DNA of 48,094 bases from DATLXU01 sp035575515 (GTDB lineage Bacteria > Acidobacteriota > Blastocatellia > UBA7656), in NCBI GenBank assembly GCA_035575515.1, contig DATLXU010000021.1:1-48094 (forward strand). Direction: 5' to 3'. Under the pieces are notes generated by a model that had not been told where the DNA came from, did no database searches, and was given only the letters and a program-made list of their open reading frames with translations. Positions 1 through 8,405 of this stretch are shown in pieces. The first letter of the stretch is position 1; every line of letters begins with the position of its first letter. A program made the translations under genes and the position numbers.

Positions 1-60
1 GTGAAAGAACCTTTGATGCCGAAAGGCGTTGAGCACGCATATCATGATCAAGCGCAATGA
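1..60 (+). CDS. possible 3' end of an upstream gene (partial)
   Basis: An open frame runs in from the left edge and stops with TGA at 58-60, giving about 19 codons. It is too short to identify. Its stop overlaps a perfect 7-bp stem-loop (48-67), which fits a gene end, but the frame could be open by chance. Confidence 0.25.
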   Translation: MKEPLMPKGVEHAYHDQAQ

Positions 61-67
61 CGCTTGA
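48..67. terminator. stem-loop at possible gene end
   Basis: TCAAGCG pairs with CGCTTGA across a 6-base loop. The hairpin overlaps the stop of the partial frame at the left edge. There is no clear U-tract, so terminator function is only suggested. Confidence 0.3.
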
Positions 68-163
68 ATTGCAATCACACCGCTGGCTCACGTTTCTTTG
101 CAAACCTCTACAGTCTTCTTGACTCGCGTGAAATCGCTTTGATATACCTCGCGCGGAGATCGT

Positions 164-1582
164 ATGACTGGCATAACACACTTTGGCGCTTACATTCCTT
201 ATTATCGGCTCGCTCACAAAGAAATAGCTCGCGCGTGGGGCGGGCGCGCTGGCGACGGCGAGCGCGCCGTAGCAAATGTTGACGAAGATTCAATCACGAT
301 GGCCGTTGAAGCCGTGCGCGACCTCCTTGCAAACCGCGATGGCCGCGATGTTGACGGACTGGTCTTCGCCTCGACGACCTCCCCTTACAGCGAAAAGCAG
401 GCCTCTGCGCTCATCGCAACGGTCGCAGACCTGCGCCACGACGTGCGAACTGCTGACTACACAAACTCCCTGAGATCGGCCACCACAGCCATTTCCACGT
501 CGCTCGATGCTGTCAAAGCAGGCGCTGCCTCGCGCATCATCATCGCCGCCGCCGACACGCGTCTCGCTCCGCCTAAGTCAGCCGCCGAGCGCGCGAGCGG
601 TGACGCGGCTTCGGCTATCGAAGTCGGCAGCGACCGCGTCATCGCTCGACTCATCGCGCAGCATTCCACAGTTGACGAGATGATTGACCTCTGGCGCAAA
701 GACGGAGAGCGGTTCGTCTCCGCGTGGGAAGAGCGATTCGCAATCACGCAAGGCTACCAGCGCGGCGTTCGCCAAACTGTAAACGATATGTTCGAGCGCG
801 CAGGCATAGGCCCATCTGAAATCTCGAAGGCGATTTTCTACGCGCCAGATCAAGCGACGCTCGCCGCAACGGCAAAGAGCATAGGGCTTAAGCCTGAGCA
901 GGTTCCCGATCATCTCTTTTCATCGGTCGGCAATACGGGCGCGGCGATGCCGCTGCTCGTTTTGTCTTCTGTGCTTGAGACTGCGCAGCCGGGCGAAAAA
1001 CTTCTGGTAGTCGGCTACGGGCAGGGCTGCGATGCGTTGATGTTTGAAGTCACGGACGAAATCGCAAACGCGAAGATGATTTCGCGCAGGGGTGTGAGCG
1101 CCCATCTCGCATCAAAGGCGTATCTCGACAGCTACGAGCGATACGCAAAGTTCCGTCAGTTGATTGAAACCGAAAGCCCGCGCCGACAGATGCCTTCCGC
1201 TTCGGCTCCGCAAATCTGGCGCAGGCGCGACGAGATTTACAAGCTGCATGGCTCGCGATGTTTGAGCTGCGGCAAGATTCAATATCCGCGCCAGCGCGTC
1301 TGTATCAGTTGTCAGTCGAAGGACAATTTTGAAAGCGTGCGGCTGGCCGACAAGCGCGCGACCGTTTTCACCTATACGGTAGATTTCCTAAACGCCGATC
1401 CCGATCCGCCGACAGTTATGACCATCGTTGATTTTGAAGGTGGAGGCCGCGCTTATCTGATGATGACTGACCGCAACCCGGCTGATGTGAGGATTGAGCA
1501 GGAAGTCGAAATGACCTTTCGCCGAATATACGAGGCCGAAGGATTTATAAATTATTACTGGAAGTGCCGCCCGATCAGATAG
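164..1582 (+). CDS. HMG-CoA-synthase-like / DUF35 (zinc ribbon + OB-fold) fusion protein
   Basis: The 472-residue protein has two parts. Residues 1 to about 340 resemble the thiolase-fold HMG-CoA synthase family. Residues about 350-472 form a DUF35 module with a zinc ribbon (C366, C369, C380, C383) followed by an OB-fold. DUF35 partners bind acyl-CoA and work with thiolases and HMG-CoA synthases. By eye the Glu/Cys/His triad of true synthases is not kept: the positions appear as T72 (in STTSP), L103 (in SLRSAT) and Y226 (in FYAP). It may therefore act as a carrier, scaffold or altered acyl-CoA enzyme. The start is the ATG with GGAG at 155-158. No metabolic neighbour helps to assign a pathway. 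Confidence 0.85.
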   Translation: MTGITHFGAYIPYYRLAHKEIARAWGGRAGDGERAVANVDEDSITMAVEAVRDLLANRDGRDVDGLVFASTTSPYSEKQASALIATVADLRHDVRTADYTNSLRSATTAISTSLDAVKAGAASRIIIAAADTRLAPPKSAAERASGDAASAIEVGSDRVIARLIAQHSTVDEMIDLWRKDGERFVSAWEERFAITQGYQRGVRQTVNDMFERAGIGPSEISKAIFYAPDQATLAATAKSIGLKPEQVPDHLFSSVGNTGAAMPLLVLSSVLETAQPGEKLLVVGYGQGCDALMFEVTDEIANAKMISRRGVSAHLASKAYLDSYERYAKFRQLIETESPRRQMPSASAPQIWRRRDEIYKLHGSRCLSCGKIQYPRQRVCISCQSKDNFESVRLADKRATVFTYTVDFLNADPDPPTVMTIVDFEGGGRAYLMMTDRNPADVRIEQEVEMTFRRIYEAEGFINYYWKCRPIR

Positions 1583-1590
1583 CAGCGGTT

Positions 1591-1698
1591 AGGGGCCGGG
1601 AGTCAGGGTGATAGGTGACGTGAAACTGGCTCCTGGAGCCAATTCCGAGCCGAAACCTATTCCTCCGCCTGACCCCTGACCCCTGGCTCTCGGCCCCT
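1591..1698. repeat. long intergenic inverted repeat, core TGGCTCCTGGAGCCA
   Basis: The left arm (1591-1618) and right arm (1669-1698) are imperfect inverted copies built from 7-base units of the CCTGACC type. A 15-base palindrome, TGGCTCCTGGAGCCA (1627-1641), lies between them. The core and its flanks recur at 5431-5453. The right arm encodes the last 14 or so residues and the flanks of the stop of the minus-strand CDF transporter gene. Confidence 0.7.
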
Positions 1699-2622
1699 TT
1701 CTCTAGGCACAATCTGATAGAGCCTGCCGCCTGCGGCTTCTGCCTCGTCGGGTAGTTCTATTTGAATCGTTACGTGGCCAATGTTGAATTCCGACTGCAG
1801 GCGATGTTGAAGCGCTTCGAGCGTCGCGCGGTGCGATGCGCCCGCATCAAGCGTGACGTGCGCCGACAGAGCTTCCTTGCCTGAGCTGATTGTCCACACG
1901 TGAAGGTCGTGAACGCCCGCGACTCCTTCGACTTCGTGCATCGCTTCGATGACGGCGCGGATGTTTATGTGCGATGGCGTGCCTTCAAGCAATATGTTCA
2001 CCGACTCGCGTATCAGTTGCCACGAACTGTAGATAATCATTAAACACATCGCCACGCTGAAAATGGGGTCGGCCATAGTCCAGCCCCATTGCCAGATTAT
2101 GAAACCTGCGGCAACGGCTCCGACCGAGCCGAGCGCGTCGCCTAAGACGTGCAGGAACGCGCCGCGCACGTTGAGATTCGATTCCGAAGCCGAATGCAGC
2201 AGCCACGCGCTTATGAGATTCACCGCAAGTCCGCCGCTTGCAATCAGCATCAGCCCCCGATAGTCAACGGCTTCGGGATTCCTGATGCGATGCCACGCTT
2301 CGTAAAAGATCAGAAGCGAGATGACCACCAGCGCCACTCCGTTTGCGAGCGCGGCCAGTATTTCGAGGCGATAGTAGCCGTAAGTCTTTTTCGGGGTGAT
2401 GGGGCGCGCCGAAAACCACAGCGCAAGCATCGCAAGACCGAGCGCCGCGACGTCCGCAAGCATGTGGCCCGCGTCCGAAAGCAGCGCGAGCGAATTGGTC
2501 AGAAACCCGCCGATCAGCTCCGCAAGCATGTAGGCGACCGTCAGTGACATCACAACTGCAAGCCGCTTGCGGTTGTTCGCCTGCGAGTGATCGAGGCGGT
2601 CGTGCCTGTGCTCGTGAGCCAT
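1657..2622 (-). CDS. czcD: CDF-family cation (Zn/Co/Cd) efflux transporter
   Basis: This 321-residue protein exports divalent metal ions across the cytoplasmic membrane in exchange for protons. It shows six hydrophobic segments, a His-rich N-terminus (HEHRHD), and the two HxxxD metal sites of the zinc branch: H53/D57 in TM2 and H158/D162 in TM5. The cytoplasmic C-terminal domain follows (about 210-300). The last 14 residues (rich in Arg, Gly, Glu) are unlike the family and are encoded by the intergenic inverted repeat, so the tail looks acquired. The symbol is given at family level; zinc is the likeliest substrate but is not proved. Confidence 0.92.
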   Translation of the reverse strand: MAHEHRHDRLDHSQANNRKRLAVVMSLTVAYMLAELIGGFLTNSLALLSDAGHMLADVAALGLAMLALWFSARPITPKKTYGYYRLEILAALANGVALVVISLLIFYEAWHRIRNPEAVDYRGLMLIASGGLAVNLISAWLLHSASESNLNVRGAFLHVLGDALGSVGAVAAGFIIWQWGWTMADPIFSVAMCLMIIYSSWQLIRESVNILLEGTPSHINIRAVIEAMHEVEGVAGVHDLHVWTISSGKEALSAHVTLDAGASHRATLEALQHRLQSEFNIGHVTIQIELPDEAEAAGGRLYQIVPRERGREPGVRGQAEE

Positions 2623-2660
2623 GACATGAATTTAAGCGCTTTAGCGCGAGCCGACAAACC

Positions 2661-3494
2661 TCAACGCACGCCTAAAAGCTCTACCTCGAAGATGAGCGTG
2701 GCATTTGGCGGAATCACGCCGCCTGCGCCGCGCGCGCCATAGCCAAGCTCAGGCGGGATGGTTAACTTGCGCTTGCCTCCGACTCTCATCGTCATCACGC
2801 CTTCGTCCCATCCTTTGATGACCTGCCCGATGCCTATGCGGAAAGTGAACGGCTCGCCTCGATCAATAGAGCTATCGAACTTCTTTCCGTTCTCAAGCGT
2901 GCCCGTGTAATGAACCGTAACCATTTGGCCGGGCTTCGGAGTTGGCCCGCGACCAACAATAAGGTCCACGTATTTCAAACCTGATGCTGTCGTGACTTCT
3001 TTGCCCGTTGCGGGCGCGGTCGCAGCTTCAGCGATTCGCGTATTCTGCGACGCTATGACCTGCCAGCCCGTGGGTTTTCTGACGAATGTATCTGTGAATC
3101 GGAAAGCGCCGCTCGCATCCTGCCCGCCTGCGGTCATCGTTCCCGCCCACCGGCCCGTTACTACGCCCGCGTTGCCGAAAACTCGCACCTCCGGTTCATC
3201 GAGCGTGTAGGACTCAATCTGCATTTGCATCATGCCTGCGATGTATTGAGCCTTATTCTGCGCCTTGCCTTCCTCGTCGGTGAAGATGAAGTTGTCGGCC
3301 AGTATTCGATTGAGCGTTTTCGCGTCGCGGTTCTTGAACGCTTCGGCCCACTCGCGCTCAAGGTCTTTCAACGCCTGTTCGGCGCTTATAGTTTGTCTGG
3401 TCTGGCCGCTTCGATTTGGTCTCCTGCTTTTTGTTTGCGCGAATGCAAAAGACGATAGAGCAAGTATCGTGAAGATGATAAAGATTCGTTTCAC
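2661..3494 (-). CDS. secreted DUF4440-FKBP peptidyl-prolyl isomerase
   Basis: A GTG start at 3494 is preferred. It has AAGGAG eight bases upstream and places a clean signal peptide (KRIFIIFTILALSSFAFA) at the N-terminus; the frame stays open to 3536 without a better start. The 277-residue precursor then has an NTF2-like DUF4440 domain (about 36-150) and a C-terminal FKBP domain (about 185-277). The FKBP motifs VHYTGTLENGKKFDSS, GWDEGV and YG..G.GG.IPPNATL are intact, so proline isomerase activity is expected, probably as a periplasmic folding factor. Joining DUF4440 to FKBP is uncommon outside this kind of bacterium. Confidence 0.9.
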   Translation of the reverse strand: MKRIFIIFTILALSSFAFAQTKSRRPNRSGQTRQTISAEQALKDLEREWAEAFKNRDAKTLNRILADNFIFTDEEGKAQNKAQYIAGMMQMQIESYTLDEPEVRVFGNAGVVTGRWAGTMTAGGQDASGAFRFTDTFVRKPTGWQVIASQNTRIAEAATAPATGKEVTTASGLKYVDLIVGRGPTPKPGQMVTVHYTGTLENGKKFDSSIDRGEPFTFRIGIGQVIKGWDEGVMTMRVGGKRKLTIPPELGYGARGAGGVIPPNATLIFEVELLGVR

Positions 3495-3587
3495 TCGTTG
3501 AACTCCTTTCCTGATGACGGGTAATGATTGCAGCATTCGCCGCAGCGCAAGAGTTTATCTTCGAGGCGAAGCGAGAGCAAGGCGGGT

Positions 3588-3671
3588 ACTGGTCATTGGT
3601 CCTTCTTGTCTTTTATTATCGGCGAAGGATGAATAAATCAGCTACCAGCAAAGGGCAAATGACCGGTGACT
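3588..3671. repeat. imperfect inverted repeat abutting the bshC stop
   Basis: ACTGGTCATTGGTCCTT (3588-3604) pairs imperfectly with 3650-3671. The arms contain 7-base units (ATTGGTC; AATGACC/GGTGACT). The right arm overlaps the bshC stop codon (3670-3672). It looks like a weaker relative of the hairpins at 1591-1698 and 5371-5506, and may serve as a terminator. Confidence 0.45.
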
Positions 3672-5370
3672 AAAGAGCATTGACGACTTGCGAGGCCACG
3701 CCGCCGATGTAAACGAGGCGGTGATTTGAAAATCCTAAATCGGCAGCCGCGTACAACTCGTCAATCAAACCTGGTCCGTAGCGCGATAGGAAATAGTAAA
3801 CGTTCAACTCGCGCTCTTGAAGGTTCTTCTCCGGAAGCAGCGTCGTGTAGGCGCGCTCGACCTGACGATATGTAGTCTCTTCGCGCCGCGCGCTTGCGTG
3901 AATGAAGCGCGTGCGCAGATGCTCCATTTGATAAATGATCTTCGCCCGCGCGTGCTTGAGCGACGCGCTCAGCGTCGGGTCCGTCCGACGCAACGACGCT
4001 TCGAGCTTGTTCATCTGCTCATCAAGCATCCGCTCGGTCTCGGCAAATGTGTTTGCCGTGTCGCGGTCGAGACTCTGCTCGACTACTTTAGTTATCGCGC
4101 TGTGCAGGCCATCAAAAAAATCCGAAAGCTCAAGGCGATACTTCTTCATCGTTTTCTGATGACGGCCTTCGATGATCGTAAAACTCGCGCGCGGCAATAT
4201 GCATGGCTCTTGCCGTCCGAGCGTTTCATAGACGGCGCGAATCTGCGCGAAATAGGCAATCTCCGCCGGACCTCCGATGTAGGCCGCAGTCGGCAGCAGA
4301 TAATCCTGCACGACAGGGCGCAGCGTCACGTTCGGGCTGAAACAAACGGGGCATTTGCGCGCAAGCTCGGCAAGCTCCTGCTTGTCAAACGAGCGGTCCG
4401 AGCCTTTGACAAAGAAACGTCCGTCCTGTTCGGTCATCGCAACCCTGCGGCCATCGTCCATTATAAAGAGCGGGACCATGTCTTCCGACGTGTGAACCTG
4501 CGCGTGATAGCCCGCCTCCTCAAGCTCGCGGCTTCTTTCTACGAGCGCCCGCGCAATCTCGCTCGACTTCTCGATGGCCTGCGCGTAGAGCGGCGCGGCT
4601 ACCTGCTTCAACTCTTCATCGAGCGGGTCTAGCAGCACAACGCCATAGTTCTTAAACAACCGCGCCAGCAATCGCGCGAACGCTTCGGCGAATCCTGTGC
4701 CGTCTGCATAGCTCTCTCTCAAATCCTGCTCAATCGCAGGCATGAACTCCGAAGGCGGAAGCTCGGCGATGAATTCATCAATCGTCTTGTTTATTCCTTC
4801 GCAAAGCTTGATGTGACCGACGGGAGCTTCCGGCGGATGCTCGCACGCTTCATACACGATAGTCTTCAAGTGACCTTCGCGGTCAACGACGCGCGTGTGA
4901 TTGACCTCTTCGTAGTCGTGGTCTTCGCTCGCAATCCAGAAGACGGGCACGGCCTCAACGCCCTGCTCGCGCAGGCAGGCGGCGAGCTTGATGACCGTGA
5001 GCGCTTTGTGAATCGTATAGAGTGGGCCGCTGAAAAGACCCGCCTGCTGGCCTGTGACAATAGCAACCGAGCCTGCGCGGCGAAGCATCTCGATGTGCTT
5101 GAAAGTCAATTCGCCCGAACCTGCGCGGCGATTGATTCGCTCAAGCGCATCACAGACGCGCTTACGATCAAACTGCTGCGCGCCCACGCGGCGGGCGTGA
5201 TCGGCCAATGGCGAAACCGTGCGGCCACAGTCTGTGTAGAATCGCGAAACCTTTTCGTAATCGTAGAGGAAATCATTGAACAGCCGCGACGTGCGCGGTA
5301 TGTCCGTGAATCGCAGCGCATCGTTTGTGCGCTCGGCGGCGGCTTCGAGGTTGTTACAATCTACTTCCAT
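3670..5370 (-). CDS. bshC: putative cysteine ligase BshC (bacillithiol biosynthesis)
   Basis: BshC adds cysteine to glucosaminyl-malate in the last step of bacillithiol synthesis. The 566-residue length fits the family (about 540), as do the motifs VTGQQAGLFSGP (105-116) and WIASEDHDYEE (145-155). A helical, coiled-coil C-terminal part follows (about 420-530). The N-terminal TSRLFNDFLYDYEKV segment shows that translation must start near 5370. That start codon touches the arm of a long hairpin (5371-5506), and no Shine-Dalgarno sequence is visible. The other bacillithiol genes (bshA, bshB) are not in the window. Confidence 0.93.
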   Translation of the reverse strand: MEVDCNNLEAAAERTNDALRFTDIPRTSRLFNDFLYDYEKVSRFYTDCGRTVSPLADHARRVGAQQFDRKRVCDALERINRRAGSGELTFKHIEMLRRAGSVAIVTGQQAGLFSGPLYTIHKALTVIKLAACLREQGVEAVPVFWIASEDHDYEEVNHTRVVDREGHLKTIVYEACEHPPEAPVGHIKLCEGINKTIDEFIAELPPSEFMPAIEQDLRESYADGTGFAEAFARLLARLFKNYGVVLLDPLDEELKQVAAPLYAQAIEKSSEIARALVERSRELEEAGYHAQVHTSEDMVPLFIMDDGRRVAMTEQDGRFFVKGSDRSFDKQELAELARKCPVCFSPNVTLRPVVQDYLLPTAAYIGGPAEIAYFAQIRAVYETLGRQEPCILPRASFTIIEGRHQKTMKKYRLELSDFFDGLHSAITKVVEQSLDRDTANTFAETERMLDEQMNKLEASLRRTDPTLSASLKHARAKIIYQMEHLRTRFIHASARREETTYRQVERAYTTLLPEKNLQERELNVYYFLSRYGPGLIDELYAAADLGFSNHRLVYIGGVASQVVNAL

Positions 5371-5506
5371 AGTCAGTGGTCAGGTGTCAGGGGTCAGGTG
5401 TCAGGGATCGGTTGAAAAAGCCAGTCACCTTGAAACAGGCTCCTGGAGCCAGTTACAAGGTACCTGGCGTGGTTCAACTGACCCCCGACTCCTGACCACT
5501 GACTGC
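5371..5506. repeat. 136-base hairpin element between dapA-like gene and bshC
   Basis: The outer arms (5371-5397 and 5477-5506) are tandem 7-base GGTCAGG-type units in opposite orientation. Inner stems pair GGTTGAA with TTCAAC, and ACCTTG with CAAGGT. The centre carries GGCTCCTGGAGCC (5438-5450), shared with the element at 1591-1698. The whole block can fold into one long hairpin. It fills the gap from just after the aldolase stop to the bshC start codon. Confidence 0.75.
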
Positions 5507-5511
5507 TGCCT

Positions 5512-6432
5512 TCACTCCATTTCCGAAAAGAGGCCCGTCTCGCGCATCACAGTTTTGATTCGCGCGCGGTCCGCGTCGCTCACGGCAAGAAGCGGGAGGC
5601 GCGGCGAACCGCCCGCAAATCCCGCCATCTCCAGCGAGGCTTTAAGGCCCGGCACGCCGAGCGCCGCTGTGACGATTTGCGAGAGCGGCGCGATGCGATT
5701 TTGGAGCTCGCGCGCGCGTTCGTGGTCGCCCGCCATTGCCGCTTTGTAAAGCTCGACGCAGGGACGCGGCGCGACGCATGCGACTGCGAGTATCGCGCCC
5801 GTTGCGCCCATCAAAAGCGACGGATAAATAATCCCGCCGTTGCCTGTCATCACCGCAAAGCCCGCTGGCGCGCGGCGAATGGTTTCTGCGACGGCTCCCA
5901 TATTGCCAGAACTATCTTTCACGCCGACGATCTTTTCGTGCGCGGCAAGTCGGGCGATTGTCGCAGGCTCGATTGTCACGCCTGTACTTTGCGGAAAGTT
6001 GTAAATCAAAATCGGAATTGGCGAGGCATCGGCAAGCTCGCTGAAGTGGCGAATGAACGCTTCTTGAGTCATCGCCGATTTGTAATAGTAAGGAGTGATG
6101 ACGAGCGCGGCCTCAGCGCCACAGTCGGCGGCAGCGAGCGTAGCCTCAAGCGCCGCGCGCGTTGAAAGCTCGTTTATGCCTGCGATGATCGTGTGATCGG
6201 GCGCGGCTGCGCGCCTGATTGTTTCAATGACCCGCGCGCGTTCATCTGTCGAGAGGTGAACCGCTTCGCCGTTGGAGCCGAGCGCGACGTATCCGGCGAG
6301 TCCCGTCTCGTTGTAGCGAGCGATGTTGCTTTCAAGCGCGGCGTAATCAACCCTGCCCTCAGCATCGAAAGGCGTTGTGACTGGCGGCAGTATTCCATTG
6401 AGTCGAAGGTTTTGCATTGGCGTCGTTGACAT
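5512..6432 (-). CDS. DapA/HOGA-family aldolase (4-hydroxy-2-oxoglutarate-aldolase-like)
   Basis: This is a 306-residue class I aldolase of the dihydrodipicolinate synthase/N-acetylneuraminate lyase family. The Schiff-base lysine is K172 (GVKDSSGN) and the tyrosine is Y144 (LIYNFP). The substrate loop reads GSNGE (52-56), not the GTTGE of true DapA, and TPYYY, SPIPILIYN and the LGVPGLK region read like the 4-hydroxy-2-oxoglutarate aldolase branch. It probably cleaves a 2-oxo acid to pyruvate rather than making lysine precursors. The start is uncertain: ATG at 6432 or the ATG five codons later, as neither has a strong ribosome site. Confidence 0.85.
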   Translation of the reverse strand: MSTTPMQNLRLNGILPPVTTPFDAEGRVDYAALESNIARYNETGLAGYVALGSNGEAVHLSTDERARVIETIRRAAAPDHTIIAGINELSTRAALEATLAAADCGAEAALVITPYYYKSAMTQEAFIRHFSELADASPIPILIYNFPQSTGVTIEPATIARLAAHEKIVGVKDSSGNMGAVAETIRRAPAGFAVMTGNGGIIYPSLLMGATGAILAVACVAPRPCVELYKAAMAGDHERARELQNRIAPLSQIVTAALGVPGLKASLEMAGFAGGSPRLPLLAVSDADRARIKTVMRETGLFSEME

Positions 6433-6647
6433 AACTTTTTACGTCTCGGCTTCGGTTACAGTTTCAGACAACCGATAAAGTAAATTGGGATTATAGTTGC
6501 CGTGCTCTGGCGGCGCAACTTTGCCTTCAAAAGTTGCCGAAGGCGCCTATGGAGAATTCAGAATCACCCATTGCGCTCATTCCGTGTTTCCATCGCGTCG
6601 AGGTCGGTGCTGTTGAAAATCCGCGCCGAGACGGTTATCAATGAAGC

Positions 6648-7628
6648 ATGAGATTAATCTTCATGGGCACGCCGGAATTTGCCGTGCCGTCGCTGGCAAA
6701 GCTCGTCCAAGATGGGCACGAAGTTGCGGCAGTCTTCACGCAACCTGACAAACCCGCAGGTCGCGGCAAACACCTTCAAGCGCCGCCGGTCAAAGCGTTC
6801 GCGCTCGAACGCGGAATCGCGGTTCATCAGCCAGCGCGGATTAAAACCAACGAAGAAGTGCGCGCGGTGTTTCAATCCATCGCGCCCGACGCGTGCGTTG
6901 TCGCGGCTTATGGAAAGATTCTGCCCGAATGGCTATTGCAGATTCCGCGACTCGGTTGCATCAACGTTCACGCTTCGCTGCTTCCGAAGTACAGAGGCGC
7001 GGCTCCGATCAATTGGGCGATTGCCAACGGCGAGCGCGAAACAGGCATAACCATAATGCAGATGGACGCAGGATTAGACACAGGGCCGATGCTTGCGCAA
7101 CGCGCGATTGAGATTGGAGAAGATGAAACCGCACCGGAGCTTTCGGCGCGGCTCGCTGAAGTTGGCGCGGAGCTTTTATCGGAGACGCTCCTGCTCGTTG
7201 AGCGCGGTGAGATTGAGCCGGTTCCGCAGAAGAACGATGAAGCGACCTACGCGCCGATGCTCAAGCGCGAAGATGGGTTGATTGACTGGCAGATGAGCGC
7301 GAGAGAGATTGCGAATCGTGTGCGAGCGTTTCAGCCCTGGCCCGGAACTTACACGATATTTCGCGGCGTGCGATTGATGCTATGGCGCGCACGCGCGGCT
7401 AGCACGCTCACGCTCGACGGCATCAAAAATGTAGAGCCTGCGACGATCATCTTGATTGATAAGACGAGTCTGACGATAGCTTGCTCAGGTTCAAGCGCGC
7501 TTCGCATCGAAGAGGTTCAGATTGAAGGCAAGCGGCGGATGAATGCGCGGGATTTCATAAACGGCGCACGGCTCAATGTCGGCGACCGGATTGCCGATTC
7601 GCTTTTCGGGGATCAGCAATCTGGTTGA
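6648..7628 (+). CDS. fmt: methionyl-tRNA formyltransferase
   Basis: Fmt formylates Met-tRNA(fMet) for translation initiation, using 10-formyl-tetrahydrofolate. The 326-residue length is typical. N-terminal MGTPEFAVPSL, the catalytic residues N106, H108 and D144 (MDAGLDTGP), and the signature SLLPKYRG (110-117) are all present. The C-terminal tRNA-binding OB domain follows (about 210-315). The usual partner def (peptide deformylase) is not adjacent. The gene ends one base before the last base of the convergent broken gene at 7629, with no terminator space. Confidence 0.97.
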   Translation: MRLIFMGTPEFAVPSLAKLVQDGHEVAAVFTQPDKPAGRGKHLQAPPVKAFALERGIAVHQPARIKTNEEVRAVFQSIAPDACVVAAYGKILPEWLLQIPRLGCINVHASLLPKYRGAAPINWAIANGERETGITIMQMDAGLDTGPMLAQRAIEIGEDETAPELSARLAEVGAELLSETLLLVERGEIEPVPQKNDEATYAPMLKREDGLIDWQMSAREIANRVRAFQPWPGTYTIFRGVRLMLWRARAASTLTLDGIKNVEPATIILIDKTSLTIACSGSSALRIEEVQIEGKRRMNARDFINGARLNVGDRIADSLFGDQQSG

Positions 7629-8186
7629 CTACCCGACGCGAAATGTTCTGTCCGTGACATCTTCGCCAGTGTCACCCTTTTCGTCGGTGACTACGATTTT
7701 GATGAGGGCCTTCCTGCTCTTCTCCAGCGTTTTAGGAATCTCCCATATGTAACTTCTGACATCGCCCGCAAGCGTACCTGAGATAGGGTAAAACGTTGCG
7801 CCTTTGTCTATGGAAAGAAGAAGTTGTTGCGAGATGATTGGAGGGACGCTATGAACCTCCCATTCGAGTTTGATTGAATCACCCTAATCGCCCGCGGTTG
7901 TAGGAGTCGCATAGCTTACGACAGCGTCACACTGCCCCGGCGAATTCGAGACGGTAATGTTGGCGGGGCAAGTGATCGCACAGCCTGTGCATTCTCCGCT
8001 GCCGCCAGCGCACGCAGGAAGCGTGAAGGATAACTGTAGCCCTGACGCTAGGCTGCCCGCCGCGTTGCACTCGAATGGATCAGCCTGTGCCGAGACAGTA
8101 GGGGGATGGATAGGTTGTGACACCAGCAGACTGACTATAGCTAACAGGATGACGCTCAAAATCAGAAATCGAGTGTGCCTTCTCAT
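7629..8186 (-). pseudogene. secreted HYR-domain protein interrupted by an in-frame amber codon
   Basis: The frame starts at 8186 with a signal peptide (hydrophobic residues about 7-23, cleavage near VSA-Q). It then reads a low-complexity segment and the start of a hyalin-repeat (HYR) domain (CPANITVSNSPGQCDAVVSY). A TAG at 7884-7886 stops it after 100 codons. The same frame stays open for 84 more codons to TAG at 7629-7631. That part reads like a bacterial surface beta-sandwich (IKLEWEV...LSIDKGATFYPI...VTDEKGDTGEDVTDRTFRV). The HYR domain is cut short right at the stop, so a deletion plus stop is likeliest; a sequencing error is possible. Confidence 0.6.
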
Positions 8187-8362
8187 AAGCTATGATTCCT
8201 CCTTGTACTCAAAGTGTTTAAGATTGGCTTCCCAGTGAGTGCGTTCCCGTTGATGCGGGAATTTTACTAACAGTTCCGGCCATGCTATTCTCATCAGAGT
8301 TTCAAATCAAAGTCATCGGTCACACCGCACTGTCTCATCCATCCCACCCTCACATTGAGAGC

Positions 8363-8392
8363 TTGACACCGTCTTCAATTGCTCCATATAAT
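8363..8392 (+). promoter_or_regulatory. sigma-70 promoter of the htpX-terC unit
   Basis: A perfect TTGACA (8363-8368) and a perfect TATAAT (8387-8392) are 18 bases apart. Transcription would start near 8399, just before the riboswitch aptamer. This is the best housekeeping promoter match noticed in the window. Confidence 0.85.
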
Positions 8393-8405
8393 CTTTTCGC
8401 AATCA

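Noticed and set aside
3817..4632. 271-codon plus-strand frame
   Set aside because: It is the antisense shadow of bshC, whose product is well conserved.
5371..5506. Tandem heptamers considered as a CRISPR array
   Set aside because: Units are 7 bases without unique spacers and form inverted arms; no cas genes are present.
5512..6432. Naming the aldolase dapA
   Set aside because: The substrate loop is GSNGE rather than GTTGE and other motifs fit the 4-hydroxy-2-oxoglutarate aldolase branch.
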